From contig SPBV01000020.1 of the NCBI GenBank assembly GCA_004525885.1, forward strand, positions 1 to 14,605: 14,605 nucleotides of DNA, given 5' to 3'. Both the position numbers and the translations under genes were made by a program. The notes under the pieces are model-generated. The model had not been told where the DNA came from and searched no databases. It saw only the letters and a list, made by a program, of their open reading frames with translations. Positions 1 to 6,478 of the stretch are shown here, in pieces. Every line of letters begins with the position of its first letter. The stretch's first letter is position 1. The stretch is from Nitrosomonadales bacterium (lineage in GTDB: Bacteria; Pseudomonadota; Gammaproteobacteria; Burkholderiales; Nitrosomonadaceae).

Positions 1-11
1 TAATTATGTCA

Positions 12-30
12 TGGTACACTTTTGGCACAC
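12..30. repeat. Integrase arm-site-like direct repeat pair (copy 1)
   Basis: The 19 bases tggtacacttttggcacac hold two TGGYACAC units exactly 11 bp apart, one helical turn. The same block, 17 of 19 identical, recurs at 1324-1342, and both copies are followed by an agccacaa word. TGGTACA-type iterons close to tRNA genes are typical of arm-binding sites of P4-like tyrosine recombinases. Here they lie about 105 bp inside the tRNA-Ile fragment boundary, on the side where the integrated element would have been. The repeat is seen directly; the binding role is inferred. Confidence 0.5.
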
Positions 31-135
31 TGAGCCACAAAAAACAGGAAATAACAGGAATAAACGAGAATAGATAACGTAATGATTCGTTTATTGTTGT
101 TTGCTCTAAATTGCTCTGGTTTTCTCAATTCACCC

Positions 136-182
136 GACTCATAATCCCTTAGTTGCTGGTTCGAGTCCAGCCAGACTCACCA
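136..182 (+). other. 3' half of a CAT-anticodon tRNA (tRNA-Ile2-like), attachment-site remnant
   Basis: The sequence can be read as a tRNA from the anticodon loop to CCA. The loop CTCATAA is at 138-144, with anticodon CAT at 140-142. A five-base variable loop is at 150-154, a perfect T-arm GCTGG/CCAGC is at 155-159/167-171 with loop TTCGAGT, the acceptor 3' strand CAGACTC is at 172-178, the discriminator A is at 179 and CCA at 180-182. The 5' side of the anticodon stem pairs for only two bases (136-137), and no D-arm or acceptor 5' strand precedes it, so this is not a functional tRNA. The anticodon and T-arm resemble the lysidine-modified tRNA-Ile2 more than elongator tRNA-Met. A 3' fragment starting at the anticodon stem is the usual scar left at the distal end of an element integrated in a tRNA. 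The orientation puts that element, and the intact tRNA, to the left of this window. Confidence 0.75.
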
Positions 183-195
183 GAAAAACAAAGAA

Positions 196-462
196 TTAGT
201 CATTATTGGCAAATAAAATAAGTTCTATCTTTTTAGAACGAGATAAAGCTTTTATCGATACTTCTCTTCTTGAAGCTTCCGCCCGGTTGTTACAGTATTC
301 CATGTATTTCAGACTGAACGGTCCACGACCTCTGGTATACCGAGCGCCATTACCTTGCTCATGTGCTGTAATTCTACGTGCCAGATCTGTTGTAATTACG
401 GTGTAAAGACTTCCATCACTACATTCCAGGATATAGACTACCCAGCTCATTCCTTCTGTCAT
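196..462 (-). CDS. GIY-YIG domain protein (UPF0213-like), altered YIG motif
   Basis: This small protein has the single-domain GIY-YIG nuclease layout: a VYIL strand (first motif) followed by DGSLYT, an ARR arginine motif, the GNGARYTRGRGP segment and the RAEASRRE helix carrying the usual glutamate, ending KALSRSKK. It matches the UPF0213/YhbQ-like class, whose cellular role is not well defined. The start is uncertain: ATG at 462 (88 residues) is given here, and ATG at 450 (MSWVVYIL, 84 residues) or GTG at 483 (95 residues) are also possible. None has a well-spaced ribosome site. The glycine of the YIG-equivalent motif (normally YTG) is valine, codon GTA at 397-399, one base from GGA. The catalytic tyrosine, arginine and glutamate appear to remain. 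The gene ends 14 bp from the tRNA-Ile fragment and is divergent from the DUF938 gene. Confidence 0.8.
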   Translation of the reverse strand: MTEGMSWVVYILECSDGSLYTVITTDLARRITAHEQGNGARYTRGRGPFSLKYMEYCNNRAEASRREVSIKALSRSKKIELILFANND

Positions 463-659
463 CTTTGTGTCAAGTAACTTCACGAGTAAAATTAGTAATA
501 ACTATACAGATTGTGAAACATGCGGGTATATCCAAGCCGAATAATCAGATTTATGTCTGGTTTTAGTTAACCATTACAGGCTACGATAATGAAACGTATC
601 ATGAATGAATCTTTATCTAAAATTAAAATTCATCACGTATTAAATGCTGCCTACTATCT

Positions 660-1271
660 ATGAAACCCTACTCTGAATCTTGCGAACGAAACCAGGCGCC
701 TATCCTCAAAATTCTACAAGAGACACTTGCCAACCAACAGCGTGTATTGGAAATAGCTAGTGGAACCGGCCAGCACGCCGTTTACTTCGGGCGTGCGCTA
801 CCTCACTTGTCCTGGCAGACCAGCGAATTAGCGCAAAACCATGAGGGTATCCTGGCCTGGCTGGACGAGACGAAACTGCCCAACGTGCTTCCACCTATAG
901 CCATCGATGTGAGTGATGCCCAATGGCCTATAGAAATAGTAGATACAGTGTTTAATGCCAACACGGTGCACATCATTTCGTGGCCGGAAGTAGAACGAAT
1001 GTTTACGGGCATAACACGTGTTTTAAGCGCCAGTGGCATCCTGTGCCTATATGGACCTTTTAACTATGAGGGAAAGTTTACCTCAGAAAGCAATGCGCGT
1101 TTCGATGCATGGCTCAAATCACGCAACAGGAACAGCGGCGTGCGAGATTTTGAAGCTATTAATCGGCTCGCCGAAACGCATGGCCTGTTTCTACTGAGAG
1201 ATGTGACCATGCCCAGCTACAACCGAACTCTGATATGGCAACGCGCTCCCAACATCCTTAAAACACCATAA
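660..1271 (+). CDS. DUF938 family SAM-dependent methyltransferase-like protein
   Basis: This 203-residue protein is a full-length DUF938 member. It opens with KPYSESCERNQAPIL, has a class I methyltransferase SAM-binding loop VLEIASGTGQHAVYF at about residues 29-43, and ends with the family signatures LYGPFNYEGKFTSESNARFD and SGVRDFE, then MPSYNR. The family is widespread in proteobacteria and related to the eukaryotic METTL26 proteins; its substrate is not established, so no reaction is named. The ATG at 660 is used because the family start motif follows at once; no good ribosome site is visible before it. The gene is richer in GC than its flanks and stands alone: GIY-YIG is divergent on the left and a 600-bp non-coding stretch lies on the right. 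Confidence 0.9.
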   Translation: MKPYSESCERNQAPILKILQETLANQQRVLEIASGTGQHAVYFGRALPHLSWQTSELAQNHEGILAWLDETKLPNVLPPIAIDVSDAQWPIEIVDTVFNANTVHIISWPEVERMFTGITRVLSASGILCLYGPFNYEGKFTSESNARFDAWLKSRNRNSGVRDFEAINRLAETHGLFLLRDVTMPSYNRTLIWQRAPNILKTP

Positions 1272-1323
1272 GCATAAAAATAATCGAATCAATAGCGCAC
1301 ATTCATCAATATGGCAATGTCAT

Positions 1324-1342
1324 TGGGACACTTTTGGTACAC
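1324..1342. repeat. Integrase arm-site-like direct repeat pair (copy 2)
   Basis: The sequence tgggacacttttggtacac matches 12-30 at 17 of 19 positions and keeps the same 11-bp spacing between its two TGG units. It lies 53 bp after the DUF938 stop. Two near-identical blocks flanking the GIY-YIG/DUF938 segment suggest two integration ends of related elements, although no tRNA fragment follows this second copy. Confidence 0.5.
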
Positions 1343-1410
1343 GAAGAGATATAAAGCCACAATAAAGGGTAATAAGTCACACCTCTTAAAATCTTAGGCG
1401 GAATGAATCT

Positions 1411-1434
1411 GTTGGTATATTTGTTGGTACATTC
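1411..1434. repeat. 12-bp tandem repeat, GTTGGTAYATTY twice
   Basis: gttggtatattt is followed directly by gttggtacattc, 10 of 12 bases identical. The core TTGGTACATT resembles the TGGTACA iterons at 12-30 and 1324-1342, so this is probably part of the same set of recombinase arm-type sites. Confidence 0.5.
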
Positions 1435-1808
1435 AAAAACGAATAATAGGCGACACCTTGAATACAAATATTATCTGTAATGGTTTAGAGCGTGAGTAGT
1501 AGTTTGTGAAAAAGTACCAAGGTAAAAAACAAAGAACAATCTCCTTAGTAAAATTACTATCATGGTTTTTCTAGATTTCTTTCTGAAGTTTTAGAGAGGA
1601 AAGAGTGGTAGGTACTACATTGATAGGGGTGGGGTTAATCCAAGACTAGGTGTACCCCCCTTTCTTTCAGAATCTCTGTCTATAAAGGCAGACTTCTCTC
1701 GTTTTCTCTCAAGTATGAATGAACGTAAGTAGCTTCTACCTTATCCCGCTAGTCATACATATTATTATCCTTGCACATGACAGCTTTTAATGTTTTATTT
1801 GCCCGTAA

Positions 1809-1828
1809 GGTAGCAATATGGTAGCAAT
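1809..1828. repeat. Direct repeat GGTAGCAAT twice, 11-bp period, beside tRNA-Asn
   Basis: Two exact ggtagcaat units (1809-1817 and 1820-1828) are spaced 11 bp apart, 46 bp beyond the 3' end of tRNA-Asn. This is the place and phasing expected for the arm sites of an element using the tRNA-Asn 3' end as its target. I found no second tRNA-Asn 3' end in the window, so the other boundary is not visible. Confidence 0.4.
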
Positions 1829-1873
1829 GGCAAGGGGAGGGGGGGTGGAGCTTGGTATAACTTATTGATTTAT

Positions 1874-1949
1874 TGGCTCCCCGAGTAGGGCTCGAACCTA
1901 CGACCTGCGGATTAACAGTCCGTCGCTCTACCAACTGAGCTATCAGGGA
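1874..1949 (-). tRNA. tRNA-Asn (GTT)
   Basis: The reverse strand folds into a complete 76-nt tRNA. The acceptor stem TCCCTGA/TCGGGGA has seven pairs with one G-T pair, the discriminator is G, and CCA is encoded at 1874-1876. The D-arm contains AGCTCAGTTGGTAGAGC, the anticodon loop CTGTTAA gives anticodon GTT, and the T-loop is TTCGAGC. All arms pair, so the gene looks functional. It reads asparagine codons AAC/AAU. Confidence 0.97.
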
Positions 1950-2391
1950 TTTGGAAGGTCCATATACTAATAGGTTGAGTCGCCTTGGTCAACCAAATAC
2001 CTAATTCTTGTGCCTTGCAAAGCATTTTTTGACTCTATCCTTCCACCCATTCACCGTATTCCCTCAACTTATTCGATTCTCTTACTATAGAAATTCCAAG
2101 GCTGGGAAGAAACTATCTGGATTATTAGAAAAGTGAGTCACTGAGCAGTATAGATGTACTTATCACAAAGTGATTCCAAATAATCAGATATAGCAAGAAG
2201 CCAAAGAAATCATTATTGCAAATTTATCGAATCTAGACATGTAAAAAAATTAAAAAAGATTGTACTTAAGCCGATATGTTATCTGACAAGGATAAAAGCT
2301 TTGACAGGAAACTTATATTCTCTAATTAATTGATTATATTATGTTTTCATTTTTTAATTAGTTTTAATTGCATAATCATGACTAAATAGTA
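1950..2391. other. Intergenic region between tRNA-Asn and the AsmA-like gene
   Basis: Apart from the tRNA promoter at its left end, this AT-rich gap has no gene that I can support. A perfect -35 hexamer TTGACA occurs at 2301-2306, but the only -10-like word at a suitable distance (TAATTA, 2323-2328) is poor. A promoter for the downstream gene is therefore only a possibility. Confidence 0.4.
1964..1992 (-). promoter_or_regulatory. Promoter of tRNA-Asn
   Basis: On the minus strand, TTGACC (1987-1992, 5 of 6 to the -35 consensus) is separated by exactly 17 bp from TAGTAT (1964-1969, 4 of 6 to the -10 consensus). The -10 ends 14 bases before the mature tRNA 5' end, leaving room for a short leader. 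This is a standard sigma-70 arrangement. Confidence 0.65.
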
Positions 2392-5112
2392 ATGCTTAAT
2401 CCAACAATAATTCTCATCAGAACCGCCCAAGGCGAAGAAGAAATTCGTAGTAGAAAGTATGACATCGCGCCTAATCAGCGGATTGCTCTCAATTTTATTG
2501 ATGGTAAATCTAATGTGGCAAGCCTACTTAAAAAAGCAGCGCCTAGTCTCCGTTCCACACTACCAGGATTGTTAGAAAGTCTTTCTATTGATGGATTTGC
2601 CAGAGATATTTCACAACCAGAGAAAAATAAAAGCGAATTAAAAATCGCCATTCCACATGGCAAAACAGCTCCCAGTAAAAAATCTAATAATCTAGATTTT
2701 AGCGATTCCTTAAGCAAGAAAAGTGCTGCCACTTATCTTTCTAATCCACCAAGTGCGCGTGCTAGAGAAAGAGGAGAAGATATTGGAGCATGGACAGCGG
2801 CAGTGCCAAGTGCGCGCGCCAGAGAGAGAGGAGAGGATATTGGGGCGTGGACAAATGCGCTCGCCGGATTTGAAGCAGAAGCAGTAGCCAAAAAAAAGGC
2901 TAAAACAGGATCTGTTAACTCTAGAGTAGCTGAACAAACCCGCATTTGGGAAAAAGCTGAGGCAGATGAGGAAGCGCGTATCTGGGCAGCGGCAGCAGCT
3001 AAAGCAGAAGCTAAAGCTAGGGCCGAAGCTAAGGCTAAAGCCGAAGCAGAAGCAGAAGCTAAGGCTAGGGCTAGGGCTGAAGCTGAGGCTAAAGCTAGGG
3101 CTGAAGCTGAGGCTAAGGCTAGGGCTGAAGCTGCAGCTAAAGCTAAGGCGGAGGCTAAGGCTAGGGCAGAAGCTGAGGCTAAAGCTAGGGCCGAAGCTGA
3201 GGCTAAGGCTAGGGCAGAAGCTGAGGCTAAGGCTAGGGCAGAAGCTGAGGCTAAAGCTAGGGCTGAAGCTGAGGCTAGGGCTGAGGCTAAAGCTAGGGCC
3301 GAAGCTGAGGCTAAGGCTAAGGCGGAGGCTAAGACTAGGGCAGAAGCTGAGGCTAGGGCTGAGGCTAAAGCTAGGGCCGAAGCTGAGGCTAAGGCTGGAA
3401 TAGATACCAAAAATAGGGATGAAGCAGCAAAAACGGAGATTGAAGAACCAACCAAACCAGAATCAAAGACTCATAAAAGGAAAAGAAAAAAGGCATTTTT
3501 ACGCGCTGAAGCGCAAGCAAAGCAATCTAATTTACTTCAGCGAATAATTGTGGACAGTGGAAATTATGCTGAAGCAATAGCACTAGCGATTGCTGAGGAG
3601 GAAGCTAAATCCAATACAAATGAAATTAATAATATTAGGGAAAAAGTTGCTGAAGAAACCGAATCGTTACCTGCCCTAGATCTTTCAACCTTCAAACCAA
3701 ATGATATTGAAGAAATATTAGCTGATAAAAACGAAACCAATATTGTAGATGATAGTACTCCAGCAGAAATAGCGTCTAAAATTGAGGAGGAGCGGATACA
3801 CAGCAGGAAAGACACAAGAGATGAAACCATTACTCAGAATGAAATATGGCAAAAAGAGGAAGTCGCTGAAGTTCAAATCACTGCCACTACAAGTACCCGA
3901 CGCTGGAAAAAACCAATAAACCTATCTTTAGCTATCCCTCTATTACTCACGATCTTAGTTAGCGGGGCTTTATTGCTACCCTACGTGCTACCAACAAGCC
4001 AGTACATCTCTGCAATAGAAAAAATGGCAACGGATAGCATTGCTGAACCGGTCAAGGTTAGCTCCCTACATGTATCATTCTTACCAATACCAAGTTTAGA
4101 AGCATCAAATGTAACTGTTGGCAATGCGATAAAGATCGAATCAGCAATATTAACTTTCTCAATGTTTTCATCCCTTAGCAGTAATAATTTGAGCAAAATT
4201 GAATTAATTGGGATCAATGTTCTGCCTAGTGCATACGATAGGATCACAAAATGGAAAAGGTTAAATAATGCACCACCACTACCTAAATTTAAACAAATCG
4301 AGCTAAAAAATACAAAACTTGAATTTAAGAATATTTCTATTCCCTTACTAAATGGTAATATCGAACTCGTGGATGAAGGTAAACTATCTAGAGCCTCATT
4401 TACTACAAGTGACAATAAAATAAATATCAATGTCCTGCCGGATAGGAATGACTTCCTCCTAAATATTTCCGCTAAGGAATGGAGGCCATCTCACGCATCA
4501 TCAATGACTTTCTCAAGCTTAGATGCTGAAGTTGTTTTAGGCACAGGCTCACTTCATATTAATGAGATAGATGGCAGAATTCATGATGGCATTTTGAAAG
4601 GAACTGCTTCTGCCACATGGGCTGATGGCTGGAACATTGAAGGAAAGTTTGAAACGGAACGTGTCAATATCGAAAAAGTCGCAATATCCCTTAGCTCAGA
4701 TATCCCAGTGGGGGGTAGCCTTACCAGTAACATAGAAATATCTTCAAAAGCCAAAATTTTTGAACAATTATATGATGCAATACATATTAATAGCACATTC
4801 CAACTTCAGAACGGTTTTGTCAAGATTGACCTTGGTAACTCAATCCGAGCCACATCTAAAGGCAATATTGCAGGCGGACAGACCCGATTTGATGAACTTT
4901 CAGGAGCTATAAAAATAATTGGCAAGACATATCAATTAAGGCGGTTAAAGTTGACCTCTGGAATCCTTTCTGCAGAAGCTGACTTGGATATTGCTCCTAG
5001 TAAGGAATTATCTGGAGAAATTATATCGAATCTAAAAGGCGCGCATACTATGACTAGCGGGCCTATATCTTTAGAGGGAACAATAAAGAATCCAGTATTA
5101 ATTCGGCATTAA
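2392..5112 (+). CDS. Large inner-membrane AsmA-like protein with Ala/Glu-rich repeat region
   Basis: This 906-residue protein has four parts. Residues 1-75 form a compact domain (RTAQGEEEIRSRKYDI, then ALNFIDGKSNVASLL) of a kind I associate with betaproteobacterial proteins but cannot name. Residues 120-154 carry a 16-residue unit twice. Residues 198-335 are an AEAKARAE-type repeat expected to form a long charged helix, as in TolA. A highly charged linker leads to one hydrophobic helix at about 510-532, and residues 533-906 resemble the AsmA family (YISAIEKMATDSIAEPVKV, then SFLPIPSLEASNVTVG). AsmA-family proteins are anchored in the inner membrane, face the periplasm and are linked to envelope lipid homeostasis. 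Here about 500 residues would be cytoplasmic, which is unusual. The ATG at 2392 is the first possible start because a stop lies three codons upstream; no clear ribosome site is seen. It is convergent with the aminotransferase gene. Confidence 0.85.
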   Translation: MLNPTIILIRTAQGEEEIRSRKYDIAPNQRIALNFIDGKSNVASLLKKAAPSLRSTLPGLLESLSIDGFARDISQPEKNKSELKIAIPHGKTAPSKKSNNLDFSDSLSKKSAATYLSNPPSARARERGEDIGAWTAAVPSARARERGEDIGAWTNALAGFEAEAVAKKKAKTGSVNSRVAEQTRIWEKAEADEEARIWAAAAAKAEAKARAEAKAKAEAEAEAKARARAEAEAKARAEAEAKARAEAAAKAKAEAKARAEAEAKARAEAEAKARAEAEAKARAEAEAKARAEAEARAEAKARAEAEAKAKAEAKTRAEAEARAEAKARAEAEAKAGIDTKNRDEAAKTEIEEPTKPESKTHKRKRKKAFLRAEAQAKQSNLLQRIIVDSGNYAEAIALAIAEEEAKSNTNEINNIREKVAEETESLPALDLSTFKPNDIEEILADKNETNIVDDSTPAEIASKIEEERIHSRKDTRDETITQNEIWQKEEVAEVQITATTSTRRWKKPINLSLAIPLLLTILVSGALLLPYVLPTSQYISAIEKMATDSIAEPVKVSSLHVSFLPIPSLEASNVTVGNAIKIESAILTFSMFSSLSSNNLSKIELIGINVLPSAYDRITKWKRLNNAPPLPKFKQIELKNTKLEFKNISIPLLNGNIELVDEGKLSRASFTTSDNKININVLPDRNDFLLNISAKEWRPSHASSMTFSSLDAEVVLGTGSLHINEIDGRIHDGILKGTASATWADGWNIEGKFETERVNIEKVAISLSSDIPVGGSLTSNIEISSKAKIFEQLYDAIHINSTFQLQNGFVKIDLGNSIRATSKGNIAGGQTRFDELSGAIKIIGKTYQLRRLKLTSGILSAEADLDIAPSKELSGEIISNLKGAHTMTSGPISLEGTIKNPVLIRH
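2749..2853 (+). repeat. Duplicated 16-codon unit in the AsmA-like gene
   Basis: Codons 120-135 (2749-2796) and 139-154 (2806-2853) encode the same 16 residues, PSARARERGEDIGAWT. The two copies differ at six of 48 bases, and all six are silent third-position changes. That pattern points to an old duplication whose protein sequence has been kept by selection. Confidence 0.95.
2983..3396 (+). repeat. Ala/Glu/Lys/Arg codon repeat tract with an exact 54-bp duplication
   Basis: About 138 codons repeat an eight-residue pattern of the form AEAKARAE (24-bp units, mostly gct, gag/gaa, aag/aaa and agg). Within it, 3265-3318 and 3343-3396 are identical over 54 bp, offset by 78 bp (26 codons), so the tract has expanded recently and in frame. 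The repetition also leaves other frames open on both strands; those are by-products. Confidence 0.95.
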
Positions 5113-5181
5113 TTACCAAAATGCTCGTTCTGAACAGTTTTGAATATCAGAAGAAAGAAGAGCCTTTAATACAGCTACACC

Positions 5182-6375
5182 TCAAGTTAGTAATTTTGTA
5201 ATGCGCTCTAGTGCCTTTTTTAAATTATCCATTGATGTAGCAAAAGACAATCGGATATAACCTTCGCTACCAAAAGCTGATCCAGGTACGACCGCTACCC
5301 CACCTTGCTCAAGTAAGTATTCACTAAAAGAAATATCATTTCTATCTTTTAGCTTTTTTCTATCATGTAGCATTTCGATAGCTTGCCGAGTATCGGCAAA
5401 GGTATAAAATGCGCCTTCTGATAATAAGCAGCTTACGCCAGGAATCGCATTAAGCTCATTTGTAATAAAAAGATTACGCTCCTTAAATGCCATTAGCATG
5501 GGTTCTATACAGGCTTGGTCACCATTAAGTGCTGTTTCTGCTGCTACTTGAGAAATGGAGGTAGGATTTGAGGTGCTCTGTGATTGAATATTTTCCATAG
5601 CTTTAATGATATGTTCTGGCCCGCCACAATAACCAATACGCCAGCCAGTCATGGCATAAGCTTTTGATACACCATTGAGCACCATAGTACGTGGATATAG
5701 ATCTGGACATGCATTGAGAATATTTACGAATTTACCCCCAGATAGCAAAATATGCTCATACATGTCATCTGTAGCAATCAATATTTTTGGGTGTTTACGC
5801 AATACTTCACCTAGAGCTTTAAGTTCGTCTAATGTATAAACACTGCCAGATGGGTTGCTAGGGCTATTGATGACAAACATTCTTGTTTTCGAAGTAATCG
5901 CTTTTTCAAGTTGTGCCGCCGTTATTTTAAAGCTCTGTTCGATACCCGCATCAATAGTTACTGGTTTACCTTCTGCAATTAATACTATATCTGGGTAGGA
6001 AACCCAATAGGGAGAAGGAATGATAACTTCGTCCCCGGGGTTAATCACAGCCAATGCCAAATTAAAGAAACTTTGCTTACCCCCACATGAAACTAGGATC
6101 TGTTTTGGAGTATAGTCAAAATCATTATCTCTCTTAAATTTGGTAATAATAGCGTTCTTTAGACTGGGAGTGCCGCCTACTGCTGTATATTTGGTAAAAC
6201 CCTTGTTGATGGCATCAATAGCCGCATTCTTAATATGTTGCGGGGTGTCAAAATCAGGCTCGCCAGCACCAAGACCAATAATATCTTTACCCTCGGATTT
6301 GAGTTTCGCTGCACGTGCAGTAACAGCTAGAGTAGGGGAGGGTTTGATGATCTGAACACGTTTTGAAAGCTCCAC
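5182..6375 (-). CDS. aspC: Aspartate aminotransferase, class I (subgroup I-gamma)
   Basis: A pyridoxal-phosphate enzyme that transfers the amino group between aspartate and 2-oxoglutarate, giving oxaloacetate and glutamate; some members of this subgroup also transaminate prephenate. With the start chosen here it has 397 residues, the usual length. Visible signatures are LSKRVQIIKPSPTLAVTARA at the N terminus, GLGAGEPDFDTP at about 34-45, SPSNPSG with Asn174, TDDMYE at about 202-207, and the cofactor-binding lysine in GVSKAYAMTGWRIGY (Lys238). A longer frame begins at 6432, but the GTG at 6375 is preferred: the family N terminus begins right there, and AAGGA lies 7 bases upstream. The symbol is by function; aspB or aatA names are used in some genomes. 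It is divergent from uvrB. Confidence 0.93.
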   Translation of the reverse strand: MELSKRVQIIKPSPTLAVTARAAKLKSEGKDIIGLGAGEPDFDTPQHIKNAAIDAINKGFTKYTAVGGTPSLKNAIITKFKRDNDFDYTPKQILVSCGGKQSFFNLALAVINPGDEVIIPSPYWVSYPDIVLIAEGKPVTIDAGIEQSFKITAAQLEKAITSKTRMFVINSPSNPSGSVYTLDELKALGEVLRKHPKILIATDDMYEHILLSGGKFVNILNACPDLYPRTMVLNGVSKAYAMTGWRIGYCGGPEHIIKAMENIQSQSTSNPTSISQVAAETALNGDQACIEPMLMAFKERNLFITNELNAIPGVSCLLSEGAFYTFADTRQAIEMLHDRKKLKDRNDISFSEYLLEQGGVAVVPGSAFGSEGYIRLSFATSMDNLKKALERITKLLT

Positions 6376-6382
6376 GTTAATA

Positions 6383-6387
6383 TCCTT
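6383..6387 (-). promoter_or_regulatory. Ribosome binding site deciding the aminotransferase start
   Basis: On the minus strand AAGGA (6383-6387) stands 7 bases before the GTG at 6373-6375. It favours this start over the upstream in-frame start at 6432, which would add 19 residues not seen in the family. Confidence 0.7.
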
Positions 6388-6395
6388 ATGCTGAA

Positions 6396-6408
6396 CAGGC
6401 ATTGCCTG
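6396..6408. promoter_or_regulatory. Perfect 13-bp palindrome in the aminotransferase/uvrB gap, possible operator
   Basis: CAGGCA-T-TGCCTG is an exact inverted repeat of two six-base arms around one base. It lies in the aminotransferase leader and in the spacer upstream of the extended -10 proposed for uvrB. It is not the CTGT-N8-ACAG LexA box known from many proteobacteria, so any regulator is unknown. Confidence 0.35.
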
Positions 6409-6410
6409 CG

Positions 6411-6419
6411 TGATAAAAT
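6411..6419 (+). promoter_or_regulatory. Candidate extended -10 element for uvrB
   Basis: TGATAAAAT matches the extended -10 form TGnTATAAT, with one mismatch in the hexamer. The region 17 bp upstream (CTGAAC, 6391-6396) is a poor -35, as often seen with extended -10 promoters. Transcription from here would give a leader of about 30 nt before the GTG at 6459. Confidence 0.35.
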
Positions 6420-6449
6420 CAATATCAATCAATAATTAAAAGAACGCAA

Positions 6450-6478
6450 ATTATACCTGTGATTACTACCTTCCCCAA
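6450..6478 (-). promoter_or_regulatory. Candidate promoter of the aminotransferase gene
   Basis: On the minus strand a perfect TATAAT (6450-6455) is preceded at 17 bp by TTGGGG (6473-6478). The leader would be about 70 nt if the gene starts at 6375. The -35 lies inside the first codons of uvrB, so the two divergent transcription units overlap at this promoter. Confidence 0.5.

Larger units (their letters stand above)
1272..1873. other. Gene-free stretch with recombination-site-like repeats
   Basis: I see no credible gene here on either strand. The stretch holds the repeats listed at 1324-1342, 1411-1434 and 1809-1828, plus a small imperfect hairpin near 1675-1692 (TCTGTC paired with GGCAGA, one G-T pair) of unknown meaning. 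There is no integrase remnant that I can recognise, so if an element was here only its ends are left. Confidence 0.5.

Noticed and set aside
1749..1934. 61-codon - strand frame running through tRNA-Asn
   Set aside because: Its N-terminal part is a translation of the tRNA itself (the familiar NPQVVGSSPTRG-type artefact), and it has no ribosome site.
2733..3455. 240-codon open frame on the - strand opposite the alanine-rich tract, and a 145-codon + frame at 2966-3403
   Set aside because: Both are low-complexity by-products of the 24-bp codon repeat, which keeps stops out of all frames. The sense frame carries flanking domains and silent-change evidence; these do not.
5128..5152. Hairpin TTCTGA/TCAGAA between the convergent AsmA-like and aminotransferase genes as a terminator
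   Set aside because: Only six pairs around a 13-base loop and no T run; too weak to call.
6376..6458. LexA (SOS) box upstream of uvrB
   Set aside because: No CTGT-N8-ACAG match is present. The palindrome at 6396-6408 has a different sequence and spacing.
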